Below, piece after piece: positions 27,646 through 36,061 of a stretch of DNA of 64,000 nt. The position numbers and the translations under genes were made by a program. This stretch comes from Bartonella krasnovii (lineage in GTDB: Bacteria; Pseudomonadota; Alphaproteobacteria; Rhizobiales; Rhizobiaceae): the NCBI RefSeq assembly GCF_003606345.3, contig NZ_CP031844.2, positions 558,001-622,000 on the forward strand, in the 5' to 3' direction. The notes beneath the pieces are model-generated. The model saw only the letters and a list, made by a program, of their open reading frames with translations, was not told the origin of the DNA and ran no database searches. Every line of letters begins with the position of its first letter. Positions within the stretch are counted from its first letter, which is position 1.

Positions 27646-27822
27646 CTTGTTTCCTTTGTAAAGTATAGTCGGGCGCAGTTTATTTTAAAGATATTTTGCA
27701 AAATTAAGAAGTTCTTCCTTATTGACTATATTTATTTGCCCTATTTTAAATGGAGTATTATTATTGTCAATTTTTGTCACAAAAGGTTATATGAGAAGAA
27801 TGAGATAAGGATCTGTAAGCTT

Positions 27823-30090
27823 ATGATGAATGCGACATCTGTGACGAATCCTCAAGATATCGATAAAAATACTCATAACGATGAGTTGTATCGTTTAAGT
27901 AAGGTATATATCTTTTTAGGAATTGCAATTATTGTATTGGCTTTATTTACAGCCTCTATTTCATTTATTATTCTCATTGGATTGACCCCTGTTGTTCCTA
28001 GTAGAACAGTAACCCTTATTCTTATAGGGATCAATAGTTTTTGGGTTTTAGGGCTTGTTGTCATCGTTTTTTATGAGATGATTCCCATTATTCGAGCTTG
28101 GCGTTCAAGGCGTGCAGGCTCGCGTCTTCATGTGCGCCTTATTTCATTGTTTGCACTTGTTGCGACTATGCCAGCTGTTGCTGTCGCTCTTGTATCAGGT
28201 CCAGCACTCAATTTAGGACTTGATCGATGGTTTGATACAACAACGCGGCAAATTGTAGGTTCTTCTATTGATTTAGCAAATGCTTATGCAGATGAAATGC
28301 TTCAAAATTTAAAAAATTTATCCTACGCGATGGCGTTTGCACTTGATAACAAAAAACTTTTAGAACGTAATCCAGCTGAATATCGGATGCAATTAACGCG
28401 TCATGCTCTAGGACGTAATTTGCGTGGTGCATTTTTGTTAAGTTCTAGTGGAACGATTTTTGTATCAAGTGCTCTTGGTGACGAGGATAAACTACCAATT
28501 CCTCCGTCCAATCTTATTGAACGCGCAACCAGTGCGAGGCCTTTTTCTTTTCAACCAGGTGTGCATGATTATTTTGGTATTATTTTAAAGTTTAACAATA
28601 TTCCAAACACATTTTTATATTTGGTGCGTGACGTTGATAAAGGCGTTTTATCAGCGTTGCGTTTGACAGAAGTTAATACAGATCGTTATCGTGACTTAAA
28701 TGAAAATCGCTTACTGACACAAATTGCATTTGGTATGCTTTATTTATGTCTTTTTTTTAGTTTATTCTTATCGGCTATTTGGGCGGCTATTGCTGTTGCT
28801 GATCGCTTAGTTCGTCCTATTCGTCTTCTCATTAGTGCTGCTGATGATGTTGCTTCTGGAAATATGGAAATTTTTGTGCCAGTGCGAGCAAAAGATGGGG
28901 ATATTGGGCAATTATCCAAAACTTTTAATTACATGGTTAGTGAATTGAAAAGTCGGCGCAATGAGTTGATTGCAGTACGTGATCAAATTGATGAGAGACG
29001 GCGTTTTTCTGAAGCTGTGTTATCGGGTGTAACAGCGGGAGTCGCTGGTATCGATGATAATGGTGATATTACAATTATCAATCGATCTATTGAAACGATG
29101 TTTGATATTCGCTTTGAACAGGTCGTTGGACAAAGTCTTTTATCTTTAAGTACTGAAATTTGGCAAGTTTTTCAGTTTGCGCGTTCATTGGGGCGTAAAA
29201 ATCATCGTGAGCAGGTCACTTTAAACGTTGCAGGAAAAGAGCGTGTTTGTAATGTTCAAGTTACAATGGAAGAGGATGATGGACAGGGGCAATCTTGGGT
29301 TTTAACAATTGATGATATTACAGATCTCGTTGCAGCGCAACGTACAGCGGCGTGGGCGGATATTGCGCGGCGTATTGCACACGAAATTAAAAATCCCCTC
29401 ACACCTATTCAGTTATCCGCTGAACGTATTCGCAAACGTTATAACAAAGTTATTACACAAGATAGAGAGGTTTTTGAGCGATGTATTGACACAATTATTC
29501 GCCAAGTTGGAGATATTGGGCGTATGGTTGATGAGTTTTCTTCTTTTGCACGCATGCCCAAACCACAAATGTATGTTTTAGATATACGTGAATTGTTGCG
29601 TGAAGCATGTTTCTTGATAGAAGTGACGCGACATGATATTCAATTTGAGCAAGACTTAGGAAGTCTACCCCTTATGGGTGCATTTGATAATCGTCTTATT
29701 GTCCAGGCTTTTTGTAACGTTATCAAAAATGCGAGCGAATCCATAGATTCGGTTATGCGAGAGGAAAATATCCACGGTCATATCCTTGTCCGTTCTTATC
29801 GTCAAGAAGAATGGGTGGTTGTGGATGTTGTTGATAACGGGAAAGGACTTCCTAAAGAGCAAAGACAAAAGTTATTAGAACCCTATATAACAACACGGGA
29901 GAAAGGAACAGGACTAGGCCTAGCCATTGTGCGCAAAGTTATTGAAGATCACGGAGGCTCTATGGAGCTTCATGATGCACCGGAGAGTTTTTATGAAGGT
30001 CGTGGTGCGATGATCCGTTTGATATTTCCCTCAGATGGGGGGAAGCAGGGTAGTATTATACAAGCCATAAATCATAAGATAGGGGAATAG
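27823..30090 (+). CDS. ntrY: Sensor histidine kinase NtrY
   Basis: A 755-residue inner-membrane two-component sensor. Three transmembrane helices lie in the first ~140 residues, a periplasmic region follows, and a fourth helix is at QIAFGMLYLCLFFSLFLS. After that come HAMP (DRLVRPIRLLISAADDVASG), a PAS domain (FSEAVLSGVTAGVAGIDDNG), the phospho-acceptor His in IARRIAHEIKNPLTPIQ, and the ATP-binding N box VIKNASESI with G boxes DNGKGLP and GTGLGLAIV. NtrYX in Rhizobiales responds to nitrogen or redox state. I chose ATG at 27823; the frame is open further upstream from 27736. The ntrX gene starts two bases after its stop. Confidence 0.95.
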   Translation: MMNATSVTNPQDIDKNTHNDELYRLSKVYIFLGIAIIVLALFTASISFIILIGLTPVVPSRTVTLILIGINSFWVLGLVVIVFYEMIPIIRAWRSRRAGSRLHVRLISLFALVATMPAVAVALVSGPALNLGLDRWFDTTTRQIVGSSIDLANAYADEMLQNLKNLSYAMAFALDNKKLLERNPAEYRMQLTRHALGRNLRGAFLLSSSGTIFVSSALGDEDKLPIPPSNLIERATSARPFSFQPGVHDYFGIILKFNNIPNTFLYLVRDVDKGVLSALRLTEVNTDRYRDLNENRLLTQIAFGMLYLCLFFSLFLSAIWAAIAVADRLVRPIRLLISAADDVASGNMEIFVPVRAKDGDIGQLSKTFNYMVSELKSRRNELIAVRDQIDERRRFSEAVLSGVTAGVAGIDDNGDITIINRSIETMFDIRFEQVVGQSLLSLSTEIWQVFQFARSLGRKNHREQVTLNVAGKERVCNVQVTMEEDDGQGQSWVLTIDDITDLVAAQRTAAWADIARRIAHEIKNPLTPIQLSAERIRKRYNKVITQDREVFERCIDTIIRQVGDIGRMVDEFSSFARMPKPQMYVLDIRELLREACFLIEVTRHDIQFEQDLGSLPLMGAFDNRLIVQAFCNVIKNASESIDSVMREENIHGHILVRSYRQEEWVVVDVVDNGKGLPKEQRQKLLEPYITTREKGTGLGLAIVRKVIEDHGGSMELHDAPESFYEGRGAMIRLIFPSDGGKQGSIIQAINHKIGE

Positions 30091-30091
30091 T

Positions 30092-31450
30092 ATGGTATCA
30101 GATATCTTGATTGTTGATGATGAAGCAGATATTCGTGAGCTTGTTGCTGGTATTTTAGATGATGAAGGTTATGAAACGCGTGTTGCTTGTAACTCTGATG
30201 AAGCATTAGCTCAAATTAGTGAGCGTATTCCAAAACTCATTTTTTTAGATATTTGGTTACAAGGGAGTCGCCTCGATGGTTTAGCACTACTTGATGAAAT
30301 TAAGACACAATATCCGGCTCTTCCGGTGGTCATGATCTCTGGTCATGGTAATATTGAGACCGCTGTTTCAGCTATAAAGCGCGGGGCTTATGATTTTATT
30401 GAAAAACCTTTTAAAGCTGATAGACTTGTATTGGTTGCAGAAAGAACACTGGAAAACTCAAATTTAAAACGTGAGCTTTCAGAATTACGAAAACGTTCAA
30501 GTGAGACATTGGAGCTGATCGGAAAATCGACAGTCATAAGAAATTTGCGTCACATCATAGAAAAAGTAGCACCAACCAATAGTCGCATCATGATAACAGG
30601 TCCTTCAGGAGCGGGAAAAGAGACTGTTGCACGAACTATTCATGCACTCTCAACACGTTCAAATGGGCCATTTGTTACAATAAATGCGGCAACGATTACG
30701 CCGGACAGAATGGAAATAGAGTTGTTTGGCAGCGAAATGGAGGGAAGAGAGCGCAAGATCGGTGCTTTAGAGGAAGCCCATGGTGGAATACTCTATCTTG
30801 ATGAAATTGCTGATATGCCGCGTGAAACTCAGGGTAAGATTTTGCGAGTATTAACGGGACAGACATTTGAGAGAGTTGGTGGTACAAAACGTGTTAAGGT
30901 GGATGTCCGTATCATTTCTTCAACAGCGCAAAATCTTGAAAACCTCATTTCCGATGGGCGTTTTAGAGAAGATCTTTTCCACCGCCTTTCGGTTGTTCCT
31001 ATTACTGTTCCACCATTATCAGCGCGTCGTGAAGATATTCCAGAACTTGTACATCATTTTGTAAAAACAATATCGCAACAGGTTGGAATTAAACCGCGTG
31101 AAATCAGTGATGATGTGATCGCTATTTTGCAAACGCATGCTTGGCCGGGTAATGTACGGCAGTTACGCAATAATATTGAGCGTCTTCTTATTCTTGTGCG
31201 GGATGGTGATGGTCCGATAACAGCGGACTTTCTTCCCAGTGAAGTGAGTGATCCTTTACCACGTCTTCAAATGGACTCGGATGAAAGTATCATGGATTTA
31301 CCATTGCGAGAAGCACGAGAATTGTTTGAAAAGAGATATTTAGTGGCACAGATTGGGCGTTTGGGTGGAAATATATCGCGTACTGCTGAATTTATAGGCA
31401 TGGAGCGTTCAGCTTTGCACCGTAAGCTTAAAGCGCTTGGAGTTTCTTGA
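30092..31450 (+). CDS. ntrX: Response regulator NtrX
   Basis: A 452-residue response regulator. The receiver domain has phospho-acceptor Asp53 (FLDIWLQGS) with DD at 9-10 and Lys in EKPF. A central AAA+ domain has Walker A GPSGAGKE (170-177) and Walker B GGILYLDEIADM. A Fis-type helix-turn-helix is at the C-terminus (about 427-452). The loop that in sigma-54 activators carries GAFTGA is replaced by a short SEMEGRERKIGALEE sequence, so contact with sigma-54 is unlikely; this is also, as far as I recall, common in Rhizobiales NtrX. It works with NtrY just upstream. Confidence 0.95.
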   Translation: MVSDILIVDDEADIRELVAGILDDEGYETRVACNSDEALAQISERIPKLIFLDIWLQGSRLDGLALLDEIKTQYPALPVVMISGHGNIETAVSAIKRGAYDFIEKPFKADRLVLVAERTLENSNLKRELSELRKRSSETLELIGKSTVIRNLRHIIEKVAPTNSRIMITGPSGAGKETVARTIHALSTRSNGPFVTINAATITPDRMEIELFGSEMEGRERKIGALEEAHGGILYLDEIADMPRETQGKILRVLTGQTFERVGGTKRVKVDVRIISSTAQNLENLISDGRFREDLFHRLSVVPITVPPLSARREDIPELVHHFVKTISQQVGIKPREISDDVIAILQTHAWPGNVRQLRNNIERLLILVRDGDGPITADFLPSEVSDPLPRLQMDSDESIMDLPLREARELFEKRYLVAQIGRLGGNISRTAEFIGMERSALHRKLKALGVS

Positions 31451-31454
31451 AGTT

Positions 31455-32831
31455 ATGCGTGTTATTATTTGCGGTGCAGGACAGGTTGGTTATGGGATAG
31501 CAGAGCGTCTTGCTGCTGAAAATCACGATGTTACTGTTATTGATATTGAAACCAAATTAATTGAAAAAATTCGCGATACATTGGATGTGAGAGGTTTTGT
31601 TGGTCATGGCTCTCGTCCTGAAGTTCTTTTGGCCGCAGATGCAGATAAAGCTGATATGTTGATTGCTGTCACTTTGTTTGATGAAGTAAATATGGTTGCT
31701 TGTCAGGTCGCTCATTCATTATTTGATGTTCCCACAAAAATTGCTCGTATTCGCTCACAATCTTATTTAGAACCCCGCTATAAGACGCTTTTTTCCAGAG
31801 AGAATATTCCCATTGATGTAGTTATTTCACCAGAAGTTGAAGTTGGAGAAATGGTTTTACGTCGTATTGCTCTGCCCGGTGCAATAGATGTTCTTTATTT
31901 TTGTAATGATGATATTGTTGCGCTCGCTTTGGAGTGTATGGAAGATTGTCCGGTCATTAATACACCTTTGCGTCAATTAACAGAGCTTTTTCCAGATCTT
32001 CACACGACGGTTACTGCTATTAAACGTGGCTCGGAGTTATTGATTGCACATTCAGAAACGCAATTGCGCGTTGGTGATATAACCTATCTTGTTGTTGCTC
32101 GTGAGCAGATGCGTCGTGCTGTTGGGCTTTTTGGTCATAAAGAACAAGATGCCCACCGCATGATTATTGCAGGAGGCGGACATATTGGCCTTTATGTTGC
32201 TCAAGCGATTGAAAAGCGTCTCCATAAATTAAAATTGAAGATTATAGAATCGCAGAGAGAAAGAGCCCTCACAATTGCTGATCAACTTGAAAAAACAACC
32301 GTTTTATATGGTAATGTGTTAGACCCAGTGATTCTTCAAGATGCGGGAATTGATCAGGCCGATTTAATGATTACATTGACCAATCAGGATCAGGTTAATC
32401 TTTTAAGTGCTATTATTGCTAAAAGATTGGGTTGCAAAGCCAATATGGTATTAATTAATAATGTTGCCTATCAAGAGTTTAGCCGCGCCGTTGGTGTGGA
32501 TGCCTATCTTAATCCCCATAGCGTTACAATATCGAAAATTTTGCAACAAATGCGTCGTGGTCGTATTCGCTCTGTTCATTCAGTTTTTAATGGTCGAGCA
32601 GAGATTATTGAAGCGGAAGTGATGCAAACATCTTCATTGGTTGGTAAGTCATTATCAGAGCTTAATTTATCAGATGGTTTGAGAATTGGAGCAATTTATC
32701 GTAATAAGACAATCATACAACTTTCAGCAGAGGCGCGTATTTTGTCTGGTGATCGAGTAGTGATTTTTGCCCTTGCTGATAGAGTGCGTGATGTTGAACA
32801 ACTTTTTCGCGTAAGTTTAGAATATTTTTGA
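31455..32831 (+). CDS. trkA: Trk system potassium uptake protein TrkA
   Basis: A 458-residue cytoplasmic NAD(H)-binding regulatory subunit of Trk-type potassium channels. It is a tandem duplication: two RCK units, each with a Rossmann RCK_N (MRVIICGAGQVGYGIAERL near the start and MIIAGGGHIGLYVAQAIE near residue 235) followed by an RCK_C ligand domain. Acidic residues close each first beta-alpha-beta unit (VTVIDIE and LKIIESQ). I chose ATG at 31455; a TTG at 31437 in frame overlaps ntrX. The gene begins five bases after ntrX ends. In relatives hfq and hflX follow; here a broken glycosyltransferase gene does. Confidence 0.95.
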   Translation: MRVIICGAGQVGYGIAERLAAENHDVTVIDIETKLIEKIRDTLDVRGFVGHGSRPEVLLAADADKADMLIAVTLFDEVNMVACQVAHSLFDVPTKIARIRSQSYLEPRYKTLFSRENIPIDVVISPEVEVGEMVLRRIALPGAIDVLYFCNDDIVALALECMEDCPVINTPLRQLTELFPDLHTTVTAIKRGSELLIAHSETQLRVGDITYLVVAREQMRRAVGLFGHKEQDAHRMIIAGGGHIGLYVAQAIEKRLHKLKLKIIESQRERALTIADQLEKTTVLYGNVLDPVILQDAGIDQADLMITLTNQDQVNLLSAIIAKRLGCKANMVLINNVAYQEFSRAVGVDAYLNPHSVTISKILQQMRRGRIRSVHSVFNGRAEIIEAEVMQTSSLVGKSLSELNLSDGLRIGAIYRNKTIIQLSAEARILSGDRVVIFALADRVRDVEQLFRVSLEYF

Positions 32832-32841
32832 TCTATTGCCT

Positions 32842-33640
32842 ATGGATATTTGCACTTTTGGGTATCGGGGACAATTGAGATTGATTGATAGGCTTTGTTT
32901 GTCTTCAATGGTAAAAATTGGGCAACGCGTTAAGCTTTTTAGTTATGATAAAAAAATAGAGAATCTTCCTGCTGGTGTTGAATTATGTGCAGCAGAATCA
33001 ATTCTACCACGCTCAGCAATTTACCGCCTTGATCCCAATTTTTCTGATGATAAACCAGGAAGTACAATAGTTCAGTTCTCGAATTTTTTTCATGTTATGT
33101 TGATGAAATATAAACAAGGCTTTTGGTTAAATACATATATTTATCTCGTTAAACAGTTTCATCCAGATGCAAATCAGGTTTGGTTGGCAAGAGAAAATCA
33201 CATAAGAGTAGGGGTTTTTGCCCTTTATTTTTCCCCCAATAACCCTATTATAAAAATATTTGAAGATTATTTGGAAGCCAGGAAATTATTCCTCATTGGC
33301 TTGGGTTTAAACGTTGTGTTTGGAGACCATTCTGATTAAAGAGAAAAAATGCCAATTTTACCTGGAAATTTTGGTGTTACGATGTTGGGAAATGATGGTA
33401 TTTCACGGTTAGAAAAGCAAAATATTTTTTTCACGAGGCAAAGGAAATTTTTTATTATTGGACAGAGCGAAAAACTGAGTACATCTTTGAATCAGCTTTT
33501 GGCGTAAAACCGCTTACAGCTTCACGCTTGATAGGATTTCATATTCACGAAAGGCTAAGACTACAAAAAGACCTAAGGAAGGAAGTTTTTATCACTGAGC
33601 AGTCTCTCGTATTCCTGAAGTTCATAGTTTGTTTAGGTAG
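32842..33640 (+). pseudogene. Degraded glycosyltransferase (sugar-binding DXD family)
   Basis: The first frame, from ATG 32842 to the TAA at 33337-33339, encodes 165 residues. They resemble small alphaproteobacterial glycosyltransferases: CTFGYRGQLRLIDRLCLSSM, GQRVKLFSY, PAGVELCAAESILPRSAIYR. The catalytic DXD region that should read like WVDTDVY is WLNTYIY. Homology resumes in frame after the stop (MPILPGNFGVTMLGNDG), then shifts frame near 33433 (HEAKEIFYYWTERKTEYIFE through SRLIGFHIHERLR), and shifts again near 33570 (RPKEGSFYH). One in-frame stop, two frameshifts and loss of the catalytic motif indicate a dead gene. The exact family is inferred. Confidence 0.6.
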
Positions 33641-33787
33641 AGTTATTATAGTTATTTTAATCATTGAGATTTTAATCTATCTTAAACGGCTCTTGATTGT
33701 CGCTTGCACAAGAGAGTAATGTTAGCCTATGGATAAAAATATTGAATGTGTAAAGAGCGATTGTTATATGACAAGGAAAATAAAAAT

Positions 33788-34420
33788 ATGAGTGATCCAA
33801 TGAAAACAGCATTAAGCCTTGTGCCTATGGTTATTGAACAAACCAATCGTGGTGAACGGGCCTATGATATTTTTTCCCGTCTTTTAAAGGAGCGGATTAT
33901 TTTTATTAATGGTCCTGTTGAAGATGGTATGGCGATGCTTGTTTGTGCACAATTACTTTTCTTGGAAGCTGAAAACCCCAAAAAAGAAATTAGCCTTTAT
34001 ATTAATTCTCCAGGGGGTGTTGTGACCTCTGGTATGGCTATTTATGATACTATGCAGTTTATTCGCCCTCCTGTTTCTACACTTTGCATGGGGCAGGCAG
34101 CATCGATGGGGTCATTATTGTTAACAGCTGGCGCAAAAGGTCATCGTTTTACATTGCCAAATGCGCGTATTATGGTGCATCAACCCTCTGGTGGTTTTCA
34201 AGGTCAGGCTTCAGATATTGAGCGACATGCACAAGATATTATAAAGATGAAACGGCGTTTAAATGAAATTTATGTTCAACATACAGGTCAAGATTATGAG
34301 GTTATTGAGAGAACGCTTGATCGCGATCATTTTATGACAGCAGAAGAAGCTAAAGCATTTGGTTTGGTTGATGATGTTATACAGTATCGTGCAGAAACTG
34401 AAAAAGAAGAAAAAGATTAA
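33788..34420 (+). CDS. clpP: ATP-dependent Clp protease proteolytic subunit
   Basis: A 210-residue serine protease forming the tetradecameric ClpP chamber that degrades unfolded and tagged proteins with ClpX or ClpA. The catalytic triad is visible: Ser106 in [11 protein letters not shown], His131 in [10 protein letters not shown] and Asp180 in LDRDHFM. Residues before [16 protein letters not shown] form the short N-terminal loop. I chose ATG at 33788, preceded by AAGGA; an in-frame GTG at 33746 would add 14 residues. clpX follows after 184 bases, then lon. Confidence 0.97.
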   Translation: MSDPMKTALSLVPMVIEQTNRGERAYDIFSRLLKERIIFINGPVEDGMAMLVCAQLLFLEAENPKKEISLYINSPGGVVTSGMAIYDTMQFIRPPVSTLCMGQAASMGSLLLTAGAKGHRFTLPNARIMVHQPSGGFQGQASDIERHAQDIIKMKRRLNEIYVQHTGQDYEVIERTLDRDHFMTAEEAKAFGLVDDVIQYRAETEKEEKD

Positions 34421-34604
34421 GAATTTTTATAGAAAAAACAGTTACTTTAAATAAAGAGTTTAATAGAAAATATCGCAAAAATTAAGAGAAACACCTAAAA
34501 ATATTAAGACATTTATGATTTTCTATATGTCTTTTAGTTTTCATGATGAAAAGCTTCCTTTGAAAAGGTGAAGTATTCATATATCGTGGTGAAAGGAAAG
34601 AAAA

Positions 34605-35879
34605 ATGAGCAAAATTAGCAATAGCGGGAACGAATCAAAAAATACTCTCTATTGCTCGTTCTGCGGCAAGAGTCAACATGAGGTGCGTAAGCTCATTGCG
34701 GGGCCTACTGTATTTATTTGTGATGAATGTGTAGAGCTTTGCATGGATATTATTCGGGAAGAAAACAAGTCTTCTGGGGTTAAGGTGCGTGATGGTGTTC
34801 CTACTCCACAGGAAATTATATCCGTTCTTGATGATTATGTTATTGGTCAGCAGTATGCAAAGCGTGTTCTTTCTGTTGCCGTTCATAATCATTATAAACG
34901 GTTGGCGCATCAGTCTAAAAGCAATGATATTGAATTGGCTAAATCAAATATTCTTCTTGTTGGTCCAACGGGCTGCGGTAAAACTTATCTCGCACAAACA
35001 TTAGCACGTATTATTGATGTCCCTTTTACGATGGCGGATGCGACCACTTTAACTGAAGCAGGTTATGTGGGAGAAGATGTTGAAAATATTATTTTAAAAC
35101 TTCTTCAAGCGGCGGATTATAACGTTGAACGTGCGCAGCGTGGTATTGTTTATATTGATGAGGTCGATAAGATTTCTCGTAAGGCTGACAATCCTTCTAT
35201 TACAAGAGATGTTTCTGGAGAAGGAGTTCAGCAAGCGTTATTAAAAATTATGGAAGGAACGATTGCTTCTGTTCCTCCACAAGGTGGACGTAAACATCCG
35301 CAACAAGAGTTCCTTCAGGTTGATACCACAAACATTTTATTTATTTGTGGAGGAGCTTTTGCAGGTTTAGAGCGGATTATTTCAGGACGTGGTGAAAAAA
35401 CTTCCATTGGTTTTTCTGCGGCTGTTAAGGCCCCTGATGAACGTTGTGTTGGTGAAATTTTTCGTGATTTAGAGCCTGAAGATCTTATAAAGTTTGGTTT
35501 AATACCAGAGTTTATAGGGCGTCTTCCTATAGTGGCTACCTTAGAGGATTTAGACGTTAACGCCCTCGTGCAAATTTTGTCACAACCTAAAAATGCATTG
35601 GTAAAGCAATATCAGCGTCTTTTTGAAATGGAAAATGTTGAGTTAGCATTTCATGAAGATGCTTTACGTGCTATTGCGAAGAAAGCAATTGAACGTAAAA
35701 CTGGTGCACGTGGTTTACGGTCCATTATGGAGAAGATTCTCCTTGAGACAATGTTTGAATTACCAGCTCTTGAAGGGGTTCAAAAAGTGGTTATTTCGAG
35801 CGATGTCGTTGATGGGAAAGCGAGTCCTCTTTATATTTACTCAGAACGTGCAGAAGATAAAGAAAATGTATCAGCATAA
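34605..35879 (+). CDS. clpX: ATP-dependent Clp protease ATP-binding subunit ClpX
   Basis: A 424-residue AAA+ unfoldase that recognises substrates and feeds them to ClpP. The N-terminal zinc-binding domain has four cysteines, Cys17, Cys20, Cys39 and Cys42. Walker A is GPTGCGKT (120-127), Walker [11 protein letters not shown], and the arginine finger and sensor region is [12 protein letters not shown]. The pore loop YVG (EAGYVGEDV) and the ClpP-binding IGF loop (TSIGFSA) are both present. GAAAGGAAAG lies before the ATG. Confidence 0.98.
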   Translation: MSKISNSGNESKNTLYCSFCGKSQHEVRKLIAGPTVFICDECVELCMDIIREENKSSGVKVRDGVPTPQEIISVLDDYVIGQQYAKRVLSVAVHNHYKRLAHQSKSNDIELAKSNILLVGPTGCGKTYLAQTLARIIDVPFTMADATTLTEAGYVGEDVENIILKLLQAADYNVERAQRGIVYIDEVDKISRKADNPSITRDVSGEGVQQALLKIMEGTIASVPPQGGRKHPQQEFLQVDTTNILFICGGAFAGLERIISGRGEKTSIGFSAAVKAPDERCVGEIFRDLEPEDLIKFGLIPEFIGRLPIVATLEDLDVNALVQILSQPKNALVKQYQRLFEMENVELAFHEDALRAIAKKAIERKTGARGLRSIMEKILLETMFELPALEGVQKVVISSDVVDGKASPLYIYSERAEDKENVSA

Positions 35880-36061
35880 CATTGTGCGATATACAATATA
35901 AAAAATGTTAATGAACGGTATTTAATAAGCTTTTCTAATAATATCGTTATAATGCTTGATTTATGTGTTAGTAATTACCACTTCATGTATTGTGGAGAGC
36001 TGAGATTTTCTAAGGGTGGGCTTGGTGTTATAGATAGCTCATAGCTCCAGAAAGGAGAGTT

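Noticed and set aside
33528..33719. 63-codon ORF between trkA and clpP
   Set aside because: It is the out-of-frame 3' part of the broken glycosyltransferase gene and not a separate gene.
34504..34536. Possible terminator (AAGACAT/ATGTCTT) between clpP and clpX
   Set aside because: Stem of seven AT-rich pairs with a long loop and only four T; clpP and clpX are usually co-transcribed.
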